DNA of 64,000 nucleotides from an uncultured Proteiniphilum sp. (GTDB taxonomy: Bacteria > Bacteroidota > Bacteroidia > Bacteroidales > Dysgonomonadaceae): assembly GCA_927407015.1 (NCBI GenBank), contig CAKMJT010000029.1, positions 62,001 to 126,000 of the forward strand. Direction: 5' to 3'. Within the stretch, counting starts at the first letter, position 1. The number at the start of each line of letters is the position of its first letter. Shown here one piece after another: positions 56,295 through 64,000 of this stretch. The notes beneath the pieces were generated by a model. That model was not told the DNA's origin, did not search any database, and worked only from the letters and a program-made list of their open reading frames with translations. The position numbers were made by a program, and so were the translations under genes.

Positions 56295-56410
56295 AAAAAA
56301 TCTTTTAAAAACTCTTTTTTTACCGATTCAATCGGAAAATAAGCATTTCCCTCAACGTTTACGATGTCGTTGCTTTCGGCAATGACTTTTCCGTTCCATA
56401 TTGCTTTCAT
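56288..56410 (-). pseudogene. Truncated DUF427 protein
   Basis: ATG 56410 begins MKAIWNGKVIAES, then VNVEGNAYFPIESVKKEFLK, the N-terminal half of a DUF427 domain. It stops after 40 residues inside the start region of eanB (ATGGTAA). Full DUF427 proteins are about 90 residues. The C-terminal half, with the WYYPEP-like block, is absent. It may be a relic, or a short leader translated ahead of eanB. The stop is real in this sequence. Confidence 0.7.
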
Positions 56411-56484
56411 CTTTTGTTCATTTTAATCAGGGTCAATTTACTCATTAAACTGTTTTCGTCTGTAAATTGTTTTCGTCTGTTTTA

Positions 56485-57063
56485 TCAAATAAGCTGGTTC
56501 AAAGCCACGTCAATAAAATCGGATAACTGGCTTTTGTCCATTGTTTTGTTGGCCACCGAAATTCCCTGCATCACACCAAGTAAAAAACTGGCTTGTTTTT
56601 CAACTTCCGTATGAGCCGGAATTTCATTTTTTTCGATTGCATTTTTTAATACCCGGAGAAACATATTACGGATAAAATCATAATACAGATTTATTTCCTT
56701 GGCGATATCCGGGTCTTTTTCGCCCAATTCACCGGCAGTATTTACCACCAGGCAACCCCTTCTGTCATCGTTGCCGTGACGGACAATCGTTGCATTTTTA
56801 AAAAAAATTTCAAGTTCGGCCAAACCCGCGCCTTCCTGTAATAAAGGTTGAAACCTGTTTATGATAACAAACTCGCGGTATTTGCGTAAAACGTTTATAA
56901 ACAGGTTTTTTTTATTTTTAAACGATGCATACATGGAAAACTGGTTGATGCCCATTTCTTTTTCGAGCAAACGCACCGATGTTCCCTCGTAACCATGAAC
57001 CCAGAACACATTCATGGCTTTCTCCAACACCAAATCATCATCGTATGTTTTATTTCGCGGCAT
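56485..57063 (-). CDS. TetR/AcrR family transcriptional regulator
   Basis: This 192-residue protein has a TetR-type N-terminal HTH: VLEKAMNVFWVHGYEGTSV, then LLEKEMGINQFSMYASFKNK. The C-terminal ligand domain contains RRGCLVVNTAGELG. It is the first gene of the minus-strand cluster and lies directly behind a well-formed promoter. It probably senses a small molecule or thiol stress and controls the cluster, perhaps by autorepression. The CLVVN loop has a cysteine (about residue 94) in a ligand-domain position. Confidence 0.9.
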   Translation of the reverse strand: MPRNKTYDDDLVLEKAMNVFWVHGYEGTSVRLLEKEMGINQFSMYASFKNKKNLFINVLRKYREFVIINRFQPLLQEGAGLAELEIFFKNATIVRHGNDDRRGCLVVNTAGELGEKDPDIAKEINLYYDFIRNMFLRVLKNAIEKNEIPAHTEVEKQASFLLGVMQGISVANKTMDKSQLSDFIDVALNQLI

Positions 57064-57082
57064 ATTGAACCTAAATAAGATA

Positions 57083-57113
57083 CAAAACTAAGCAATTGCT
57101 TTGAAATATCAAA
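57083..57113 (-). promoter_or_regulatory. Consensus promoter of the tetR-eanB-eanA-transporter cluster
   Basis: On the minus strand, TTTG (57110-57113) is followed after 19 bp by TAGTTTTG (57083-57090). This fits the Bacteroidota consensus TTTG-N19-TAnnTTTG. The -7 box ends 19 bp before the tetR ATG. It is the best promoter match in the window. Confidence 0.75.
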
Positions 57114-57289
57114 ATCTTTTCCATAAATTTCAGCAAAAAAGCCGGATTGTACAAATCTGAGAAATCGTTTTGGATTGGGTTAACCACTTATCTATATTTC
57201 TCAACAAAGCAATCCGAAGAGAGGACAAGCTGCACCTTGTATGATCTCAAGCAGTTGCTGAGAAAACAGAGCTTCTTTCATTTATAATA

Positions 57290-57345
57290 AAAGATTTCTT
57301 TCATTATATTGAAAGATTTCTTATCTTTGCAGTGAAAGATTATTC
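57290..57345 (+). promoter_or_regulatory. Three direct repeats around the promoter of the AAA ATPase gene
   Basis: AAAGATTTCTT at 57290-57300 and 57312-57322 and AAAGATTATTC at 57335-57345 recur at 22 and 23 bp, about two helical turns. The -7 box TATCTTTG (57322-57329) overlaps the end of the second copy. The repeats are on one face of the helix and could bind a regulator. Confidence 0.6.
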
Positions 57346-57362
57346 ATATTACAGTTAAGAAC

Positions 57363-58571
57363 ATGATGCGGCAGGAAGAAATAGCTTTCGTGATAGATGC
57401 ACAGCGTGAAACTTTTTCGAAACGGGATCCCGGTTTCCTCCGGGATGCGTTATCCGAAATACCTGTTGCAGATTCTTTTGCCACAATAATAACGGGAATA
57501 CGTCGGTGTGGAAAAAGCACCTTGCTTCTGCAATTGCTTCGCCGGGATTATCAGGATGCCATATATCTCAATTTCGATGATATACGTCTGTCCGGTTTTG
57601 AAACAGCAGACCTTGTACGACTTCACAGGGAGATAGGAAAGAGAGAAATAAAAGTACTTTTCTTTGATGAAATACAGATTGTCAAAGGATGGGAAACTTA
57701 TATCAATCAACTATTGCGCGAAGGATATAAGGTATTTATAACAGGTTCCAACGCTTCCATGCTTAGTAGGGAATTGGGAACACATTTAACCGGCAGGTAT
57801 CTGCCTATGGAATTGTTTCCATTCTCTTACCTGGAGTTTATCCGGTTTAAAGCACTGAATAACGGGGAAAACGCCATAGTGAATTATCTGAAAGACGGGG
57901 GAATGCCCGAATATGTTAAAACCGGTGCATCGGTTGTCCTGAATACGTTGGTGGACGATATATTGATGCGAGATATCGCTATCAGGCATAATATCCGTGA
58001 TGTAATCTCATTGAGACAATTAACAGCATACCTGATAACCAATATAGGGAATCTCGTTTCTGCCAGCAAACTCGTCGGAATGTTTGGCATAAAATCACCT
58101 GCTACTTTTCTGGAATATTTTTCATTTCTGAAAGATGCATATTTACTTGAATTTATCCCTATATTCAGTTACTCATTGAAGGTACAGGCACGGAATCCTA
58201 AAAAGGTATATCTGATCGATTTGGGGATCTATACGGAAAATGCCGTATCGACAAGCGAGAATATGGGTAAACGTTTAGAGAATCTGGTATTTTTGCATTT
58301 ACGTCGGAAATACAGGCAAATCTTCTATTATAAGGGTCATGGTGCATGTGATTTCGTCACGATGGAAAAAAACAGGGTAAAAGAAGCCGTACAGGTATGC
58401 CTGACCATCGACGATGAGAATTTTGAAAGGGAATACAACGGGTTACTCGAAGCCATGCGAGATCTCGGTATCAAGGATGGAAGTATCGTAACCCTCAATC
58501 AAAGTGATACTTTTGAGAAAGAGGGTATGACAATCAAAATGGTACCTGCTCATCTATTTCTTCAAGAATAA
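57363..58571 (+). CDS. AAA family ATPase with DUF4143 domain
   Basis: The 402-residue protein has Walker A GIRRCGKSTLLLQ (about 45-57), Walker B VLFFDEIQ, TGSNASMLS (sensor 1) and the family block HLTGRYLPMELFPFSYLEF. A C-terminal DUF4143 region with KVYLIDLGIYT and ENLVFLHLRRKY follows. It belongs to the AAA_14/DUF4143 group, abundant in anaerobes; its role is unknown. An ATG also follows one codon later. The gene stands alone between the tetR cluster and the decayed glycerate genes. Confidence 0.9.
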   Translation: MMRQEEIAFVIDAQRETFSKRDPGFLRDALSEIPVADSFATIITGIRRCGKSTLLLQLLRRDYQDAIYLNFDDIRLSGFETADLVRLHREIGKREIKVLFFDEIQIVKGWETYINQLLREGYKVFITGSNASMLSRELGTHLTGRYLPMELFPFSYLEFIRFKALNNGENAIVNYLKDGGMPEYVKTGASVVLNTLVDDILMRDIAIRHNIRDVISLRQLTAYLITNIGNLVSASKLVGMFGIKSPATFLEYFSFLKDAYLLEFIPIFSYSLKVQARNPKKVYLIDLGIYTENAVSTSENMGKRLENLVFLHLRRKYRQIFYYKGHGACDFVTMEKNRVKEAVQVCLTIDDENFEREYNGLLEAMRDLGIKDGSIVTLNQSDTFEKEGMTIKMVPAHLFLQE

Positions 58572-58666
58572 GGGTTAGTTGATAAATATCAGGACATCTG
58601 TTATTGTAACAATTCATTTCTTCGCAGCAGTGTTCCAGTTTGGGTTAGTCCTGTTAATAGCGGCCG

Positions 58667-59361
58667 TCACTTATCTTCTATCACAACTACGACCATATCC
58701 ATTACATTCGTCCGTGTGTTTCCGGTGATAATATGGCCACCGGTTTGTTGAAAAAAAATGGTAAGAATTGTAATTTTGGAGAAAAACCCGGGGATCGATA
58801 TTTTTCTTCCCTGCAGTAGCTGTCGTTTCATTATCAACCACGGCTCCGGCAGCATCGGTCGGTCCATCTGTACCATCTGTTCCTGCACATAAGATGGTGA
58901 TGTGTTTTTCGTGATCAATTTTAATCGAGCGTGGTACCTTCCGGAAAATCAGCCATCAGGGCTGATGCACCGCCCGATATCAGGCAGACCACCAAATCAT
59001 CTTCAACGGCTTGGCGGGCAATGTCAAGCATTTCCCGTGTCTCCTTCACACCTTCGGCATCCGGTATCGGATGTCCGGCTTCGGTAAGTTTCAGATATTT
59101 TAAATTTGTTTCGTGCCCGTATTTGGTAACAACGTGTCCTCCTGTTATTTTGTCGCCTAAAATTCGTTCGGTTTCCTTCGCCATTAAAGCGGCTGCTTTT
59201 CCGGCTGCCAAAACGTAAATATGCCTGAATCGGGATAACGGGTATGATTTACCGGCAATTTGCAGTACATCACCCCTCCATTTTATTTGTGTTTGAATCA
59301 ACTTTTCAGGCAAAACACTTTCAACTCCGGCGAGAAATATTTCTTCAGCTTTCTTTCTCAT
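58667..59361 (-). pseudogene. Glycerate 2-kinase (MOFRL/DUF4147 type) remnant
   Basis: From 59361 the frame encodes the N-terminal part: VESVLPEKLI, IYVLAAGKAAALMA, GGHVVTKYGHET and LISGGASALMADFPEGTTLD. Then the frame stops. From about 58914 a second frame resumes with HITILCAGTDGTDGPTDAAGA, the C-terminal MOFRL block, and a third frame after an eight-T run gives QQTGGHIITGNTRTNVMD to the end. About 180-200 residues between the halves are missing. Full-length enzymes are about 430. It is 9 bp from the gntP remnant, so a glycerate-use operon decayed here. Confidence 0.85.
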
Positions 59362-59370
59362 CTCATCTTA

Positions 59371-60136
59371 TTACAACATAAAAAATGAAGCCAGCCATAC
59401 ACACAGAAACGTAACGATTCCCATCACGATGGTGGCTGTAGAATAGACTTTTAAGGTGGTATTAGAGTTGATTCCGGAAAATCGCGAAATCACCCAGAAA
59501 TAAGAATCATTGGCGTGAGACACCATCATGGAGCCGGCACCCATCGAAATCATTGCCAGGAGTTTTCCGGTTTCGGAATCCAATCCCAGTGCAGGTAACA
59601 TTGGTACATTGAATTGATGCTTTTCATCGCCTTGTTTTTCAATAAAAACAGCGATAAAAGTGTACCAATCAGCAGGGCAATAATAGGTTGCCCAATAAAC
59701 GCCAGTCCTTTCAATACAACATTGCCTTCGGGCACTTTCATTACCGCGAGTAGAGAGCCAATGGCTATAAGAATAAGCGGGAATCGCAAAAAATGGTCGA
59801 TCCTACGACAAATCCCGTAATGCCCATTGCCGAAGCGGCTTTACCGTGTCCTGTTTTCGACAAAATATAATTAGCGATGCTTATGGCACCGCCTGTTTTT
59901 TCCAGCACCACGGCAATAATTGCCCCGAAAATAATCAGAAACCCGATGGATGCCATGGTACTTCCAAATCCCTCTTTCAGAATTTCGACCACATTTTTAT
60001 CGGGGAGGGTAATCATGGCTAACAACAGGGCGACGATAAACAGCGAAGCAAACGCGTTTAGTTTCGTGACAGAAGTGAGTATCACGATAAGCACGATGCT
60101 CAGCAGAACCAGGAGAGAAATTGTAACAATACTCAT
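59371..60136 (-). pseudogene. GntP-family gluconate/glycerate permease remnant
   Basis: Three overlapping frames carry GntP pieces. The N-terminus (from 60136) runs to GITGFVVGSTIFCDS. The middle (PLILIAIGSLLAVMKVP, FIGQPIIALLIGTLLSLFLL) is in a second frame. The C-terminus (MLPALGLDSETGKLLAMISM, SHANDSYFWVISRFSG, VTFLCVWLASFFML) is in a third. Joins after STIFCDS and after NKAMKSINSM each omit about 100 residues expected in GntP (about 440 total). The operon partner is the glycerate kinase remnant. Confidence 0.85.
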
Positions 60137-60345
60137 ATTACTTTAATCGTTTTTTAAAGAGACATTATAGACACGTGAATATTCTATTCCTCCACTTCAA
60201 CGCCCTCTGTTGCAACACCTCTGCAGTGACAGTTTTCGTTTTCGGTACTCAACCGGTTGTATTCATCCATTTGCCGGGTATTTATTATTATTGCTGGAAC
60301 TACCACTTATTTCCATAAGTAGAGGAGCTACACCTCTTCAACATA

Positions 60346-61257
60346 TCATGCCATCGCTAATTTCTTTTTGATCTTCTCGACCTGGGAGGTGATATATTGT
60401 TCAAATTCCGGGGAGTCGATGATCTCGATGTCCTCCGGCAGGCCGAGGACGAAGCGCCCCACCCCGTCGTAGGAGCATACCTCGGTGTCGAGCAGCCATT
60501 CGTTGTCCGAGATCTTTTGCAGTTGTTTCGATGCAAGCGGAAACTCCTCCACCAGCAGACTCGAGGAGCGAAGTCCCATCTTCAGTATGACCCGCATTTT
60601 CTCGTTGCTGTGCATCCGGAAGATATCGATATAGCCCGCTTAGTGAGCCGCCTCATGCTGCCACAGCTCCGGCTGGATCTCCACCGCCCCGATGCGGGAG
60701 ACCCTGAAAAGCTTCACCTCCTGTTCTTCCAGACAGTAGCACCACACCTGTTCATAGTTTGTGGTGAAAGCGAAGGCCTCCACCCTGCGGTCGCGGATAT
60801 CATTGCCGTGCGATGAAGCGTACTTCTTCAGAATCACCGTCCGATGCTCCTCCATGGCCTGTACCAGCTGTCGCACGTTCCTGCCGTTCTTGCCGTTGAC
60901 GATAGTCTCCGCCAGGATCTTGTAGTCGTACACCGTGTAGAGCTTCTTCTTCAGGTTCTGCTTCAGGATATTGTTTTCGTCGACGCTCTCGATGGCCGAT
61001 TTCAGGATGTAAGCCTCTTCCTCCGTGAAGTGAATCAGTTCGCTGATATCCTTGAAGTAGGGCGACGACTTGTCGAGGCGGATGCAGCCGTTCTGCTTCT
61101 TGATCACGAATCCTGCTTCCCGGAACGTGTCGATGTAACGGTACACCGAGCGGGGCGTGATGGATAGCCTGGCGGCGATCTCCTCTACCGTCAGGTAATT
61201 GTTGGCCGTGAGCAGTTTCATCAGCCGGAGCAGCCGCTCCAGTTTGGGTTGGTCCAT
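60346..61257 (-). pseudogene. WYL-domain regulator interrupted by an in-frame TAA
   Basis: The reading frame is continuous from ATG 61257 to 60346 (303 residues) except for TAA at 60640-60642, codon 206. The N-terminal HTH (NNYLTVEEIAARLSITPRSVYRYIDTF) and the WYL region are intact. The stop falls within HEAAH-x-AGYIDIF, where homologues continue. No frameshift is visible. It could be a single-substitution nonsense mutation, an assembly error or, less likely, readthrough. Confidence 0.85.
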
Positions 61258-61334
61258 GGTATGTGGATATTTATGTTTTCCCGTTCTCCAGCGGAAAGGG
61301 TTAACAAAAATAGTAAATTTCCCGAATGAAACCT

Positions 61335-62978
61335 TTAGTATTGAGCGATCAATTCGTTTATTTTATCCATCAGCTCCTGGCGGGGTATACCGGATTGTTC
61401 ACTCATCATTTTGATGGTAGCGATGGGAAGAATCACTTTGGCCATCGGGATGTTCAGTACTGAAAATTTGGGATTGAATGCTATCAGGTCGTCCTTCAAC
61501 CCGGGAAATTGCTGTAGCAGCGTTTTTAATTTGGTATCACCCGAAAGGGTCAATTTTCGGGGACTTCCGTTTGTTGCGATACCCTCGTCGCCTGTTTCTA
61601 CATTGTTACCGGTTTTGAGGGTATACCCGGTTTCATCGTTTGTTTTTGTTGCTTCGTGCACTTCAGCCTGTTCATGATAGCCGTCTTTATCTGCTTTCTC
61701 CGTGCCCTAGGATAGCAGGCGTTGTTCCCCCTCGAGCTGGCGGATATGGGTGCAATCCTGCATCATCTCCATCACCCCGCGGAAGTTACCCTGATCGTCT
61801 CTCACCGCCACATAGACGATGTAGATAAAGAGGCCGGGCTTGTTGATCCAGAACTCGGCCTTGCTCTGTTCTCCACTGCGGAATTTCTCAATGATCTCCT
61901 CCACCAGATGGACACTTTTGGGGGGATGGCAGTTGCGCACCTCGCGCCCGATCACTCCCTTGCTTCTTGGAAAGACCCGGTGTTTGGTATCGGTGTAGAA
62001 CTTTACCAGCTCGTTTTCATCCACGAAAGAGATATCTACCGGCATATGCCGGTAAAGCAGGTTGATCTGTTCCAGCGTCAGCTTACCGTGGGCCACATCC
62101 AGCACCTGATCCGGTTTGTCGCTCTTTGTCTCATGCCCGTATTTGGCAAGCAGGGCAACCAGATCCTGCATAAAGTCGCCCTGATCCGCCGGTTGATCGG
62201 CCGCCTTTTCCGGTTTCTACTGCGCTGGCCTCCCGATAGCTACCTGTTCGACGCCAAAGAAACCGATTTCGCGGTCGCCCGACTTCAACTGCTCCATCTT
62301 GTCGGCGGAGATCAGTTTCAGGGAGGTAGGATAGAGAATCATCTCCTCCTTCTCCATCAGGTCGCGCAAGTCGACAGCCATCTCCCGGTAGGTATCGAGG
62401 AAGGTTGCCCTGTCTACCGGCTCGCTTTGCAACTGCTCCCAGGCCTTGTTCATCTCGTCGCGGATGTAATCGTCATACACTCACATGGTGGTGGTGGGAC
62501 GGTCGAAACCTTCCCGCTCCAGTGCCGAGTAGAGTTGATTCTGTTTGCGACTGAAATGCACCTTATAGGGCAATATCTGCTCCATCAGCTCCAGCCATTG
62601 ATTCAGTATAAAAGGCTTTTGGGCGAGGGCATCACCCTGCTGCAGCAATTCCTTCATCCGGCTATTCTCCCGCCGGTATGTGTCAATGGTATGACCCTCG
62701 GGCAGTTCTACCTCATCCGTATCCATCAGCCCTTCAAAGACTTCGAGCATCCCCCTGACATCCTCGTTGCGACACTCATCCGGATCTTCATCCTTGAGCA
62801 GCTGCTCCGCCGCGGCAAACTCGGCTGCCGAGATCTTGCCGACCTCCATTTTCATCCGGGTTCTTGCCTCCTCAAGCGGTAGAAGTCCGTTGTCGTACTG
62901 CCGTTTGATCTCCAGCATCCGTCTCAGCTTATCCTGATCGAGGCTGGCAAATATGCGATTGGTTTACTGTTCTTCCAT
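61335..62978 (-). pseudogene. DUF438/hemerythrin/PAS/DUF1858 sensor with four in-frame stops
   Basis: A single frame from ATG 62978 to 61335 (547 codons) spells a complete protein: DUF438 (about 10-155), a hemerythrin-like region (about 160-250), a PAS domain (about 280-420, with PRSKGVIGREVRNCHPPKSV) and DUF1858 (about 475-545). It is broken by TAA at 62964-62966 (codon 5), TGA at 62481-62483 (166, where a Trp is expected), TAG at 62217-62219 (254) and TAG at 61707-61709 (424). No indel is needed to join the pieces. Confidence 0.85.
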
Positions 62979-63380
62979 ATCTGTCGGAAATTAACTTATC
63001 CGACACAAAATTAAGGAGATCACGGCAGCATTGCAATACCAACAAATAGCCATTTTTCAGGTCGCTTTATCCCTATTGATAGGCAATAGTCTACGGTTAT
63101 CGTCTACAAAGTTCAGCTATCGGGCATGAATATCGAACATGTTTTCGTAAAGGCGTTCCACATTTCTGTGGTTCGTAATGGCAGAAGACAGTGAAGTAAA
63201 GACTCCTTCCCGTGGTATACTTGGGTGAATTGTCCTGCATGTAATTTACTTTTAGTGTAAACCAGTTTCAGGAATAACAAGTGAAAGTCAACAAATATCA
63301 GTAATAAGTTATAAACCGAGTCAACTTTCTTTAGGGATAAGGGATGGAATTAGTCAACCTAAATCAGGAAAATACAGTTG
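62979..63380. other. Intergenic stretch with no recognised gene
   Basis: About 400 bp between the DUF438 pseudogene and the repeats. No ORF with protein-like content, tRNA or promoter pair was found. It could be the remains of a mobile element whose end is the repeat block. Confidence 0.5.
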
Positions 63381-63480
63381 TTACTGAAATTACTGCATCA
63401 TTGTTACCAAAAGTGCTGCATTGTTGTTACCGAAAACACTGCACTTTAATTTACCGAAATTACTGCATTCTCAGTTACCG
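63381..63480. repeat. Four to five imperfect 23-24 bp direct repeats next to a gene disruption
   Basis: TTAC(C/T)GAAATTACTGCAT-like units start at 63381, 63404, 63427, 63451 and 63475 (spacings 23, 23, 24, 24). The last one is partial and ends in a GTTAACA-type terminus exactly where the NAD(P)-binding gene is cut. Such arrays of about two-turn sites near a terminus resemble transposase-binding sites at the ends of Tn7-like or IS21-like elements, but no transposase is visible here. Confidence 0.75.
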
Positions 63481-63483
63481 TTA

Positions 63484-63657
63484 ACACCATTGCTCGTTCC
63501 GATTAAAATCGATCAGATGCACCTTCAGTTTTGGATGGTTGATCTGCGGATCTCTCCTCACGAAAATCATCACGCTCTCCACTTCGCTATCCTTCAGCAA
63601 CAGTTGCAGCAGATCGCTGCCCGTGGCACCAGTGGCGCCGATCAGTAATGCTTTCAT
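63484..63657 (-). pseudogene. NAD(P)-binding oxidoreductase, truncated at the repeat block
   Basis: ATG 63657 begins MKALLIGATGATGSDLLQLL, a Rossmann glycine motif of atypical short-chain/NmrA-like proteins, and reads on to VHLIDFNRNEQW. It then meets a foreign-looking stop (TAA at 63481-63483) in the repeat array. Relatives are about 210-220 residues; 58 remain. The rest of the gene was probably displaced by an insertion. Confidence 0.75.
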
Positions 63658-63664
63658 ATCCGCT

Positions 63665-64000
63665 CTATTTAAATGATGGGTACGGCACGAACTCCGTCTC
63701 TCCCGGCACCTCCGGGAAGCGGTGGTCGATCCAATCTGACTTCGTCTGTTGGAGCCGATCCCTGCGCGAAGAGACAAAGTTCCAATCGATAAATCGTTTC
63801 TCCGGAAACGGTTCGCCGCCGAAGAGGTAAACCGTTGTGTTGGCCCCCATCTCAAACGTGCAGAGGCGACTGTTCTGCGCGATCAGCAGCTTACCCGGCC
63901 CGAAGCGATAGTTCTCGCTGCGCACCTCCCCTTCCAGGATGTAGAGGCCGCTCTCACCGTAGAGCGCATCGTCCGGGTCAAATGTCTGTGGCTTGTCACT
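63665..64000 (-). CDS. Pirin family protein, C-terminal part (cut by window edge)
   Basis: The minus-strand frame is open to the window edge and carries the pirin C-terminal cupin: ALYGESGLYILEGEVR-like residues, GPGKLLIAQNS, TTVYLFGGEPFPEKRFIDWN and FVSSRRDRLQQTKSDW, ending in PGETEFVPYPSFK. Some pirins act as quercetinases or redox-responsive co-regulators; the role here is not known. The start lies beyond 64000. It ends 7 bp before the truncated NAD(P)-binding gene. Confidence 0.85.
   Translation of the reverse strand, partial: SDKPQTFDPDDALYGESGLYILEGEVRSENYRFGPGKLLIAQNSRLCTFEMGANTTVYLFGGEPFPEKRFIDWNFVSSRRDRLQQTKSDWIDHRFPEVPGETEFVPYPSFK

Noticed and set aside
60300-60345. Short hairpin AGAGG-CCTCT near the end of the WYL gene
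   Set aside because: The 5-bp stem lacks a T tract on either strand, so it is not a convincing terminator.
61722-62882. Plus-strand 386-codon frame across the broken DUF438 gene
   Set aside because: The minus-strand frame carries recognisable DUF438, hemerythrin, PAS and DUF1858 sequence; the plus-strand product matches no family I know. Its openness, despite stops on the other strand, is not evidence of coding.
60346-62978. Stop-codon reassignment as explanation for in-frame stops
   Set aside because: All three stop codons are involved and neighbouring intact genes use each of them as normal terminators, so a changed code is not plausible.
1-64000. CRISPR arrays, rRNA genes, prophage or complete IS elements
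   Set aside because: I looked for regularly spaced palindromic repeats, rRNA-like stretches and transposase or integrase motifs and found none; the 23-24 bp repeats at 63381 have no spacers.

Overview
The window looks like a chromosomal segment of an anaerobic, polysaccharide-degrading member of the Bacteroidota, probably Bacteroidales and perhaps near Dysgonomonadaceae (the family is a guess). The grounds are a long one-strand array of secreted carbohydrate-active enzymes, TAnnTTTG-type promoter boxes instead of E. coli-like ones, and gene types common in the phylum (HTH_34 regulators, AAA/DUF4143 ATPases, DUF4153-like membrane proteins). No rRNA gene, CRISPR array or intact transposase is visible.

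Layout. (1) 1-23092, + strand: most of a polysaccharide utilization locus with 13 secreted or lipid-anchored enzymes: two GH28-type proteins, a PL6 lyase, an alginate-lyase-fold lyase, GH31, GH36, an unassigned six-hairpin glycosidase, two GH29 and one GH95 alpha-fucosidases, a Tat-exported Gfo/Idh/MocA protein, a GH88 unsaturated uronyl hydrolase and a GH2 beta-galactosidase. Lyases plus GH88 imply an acidic polymer; GH29/GH95/GH2/GH36 imply fucose and galactose side chains; no sulfatase is present. The SusC/SusD pair and regulator must lie upstream. (2) 23234-30760: housekeeping genes (glycerophosphodiesterase, HD phosphohydrolase, hemW, fhs, uvrB, a zinc-ribbon membrane protein). (3) 31057-41000: DNA repair genes (Ku, a three-domain LigD, a Dna2-like nuclease-helicase, an AraC/MGMT fusion), GNAT, DgkA and tRNA-Gln, with decayed gene fragments, one of them a TIR domain. 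(4) 41082-49531: small regulator and membrane genes, a broken chromate transporter, an Mla-type lipid ABC system and two GT4 glycosyltransferases. (5) 49935-57063, - strand: the most interesting block, a compact cluster that I interpret as oxygen-independent ergothioneine biosynthesis and uptake: TetR regulator, EanB-like rhodanese, flavoprotein disulfide reductase, EanA/EgtD-like histidine methyltransferase, fused permease/binding protein and its ATPase, flanked by truncated DUF427 and peroxiredoxin remnants. (6) 57363-64000: an AAA ATPase, then a tract of broken genes (glycerate kinase, GntP permease, WYL regulator, DUF438 sensor, NAD(P)-binding protein), a set of 23-24 bp repeats at a gene-disrupting junction, and the C-terminal part of a pirin.

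Two themes stand out. First, the EanB-like protein keeps three cysteines spaced exactly as I recall for the characterised anaerobic ergothioneine synthase, and it sits with a methyltransferase and a transporter of EgtUV architecture. Second, the window holds many decayed genes of two kinds: genes that lost internal blocks or acquired frameshifts (chrA, gntP, glycerate kinase, TIR, peroxiredoxin), and two neighbouring genes broken only by in-frame stop codons (the WYL regulator and the DUF438 sensor).
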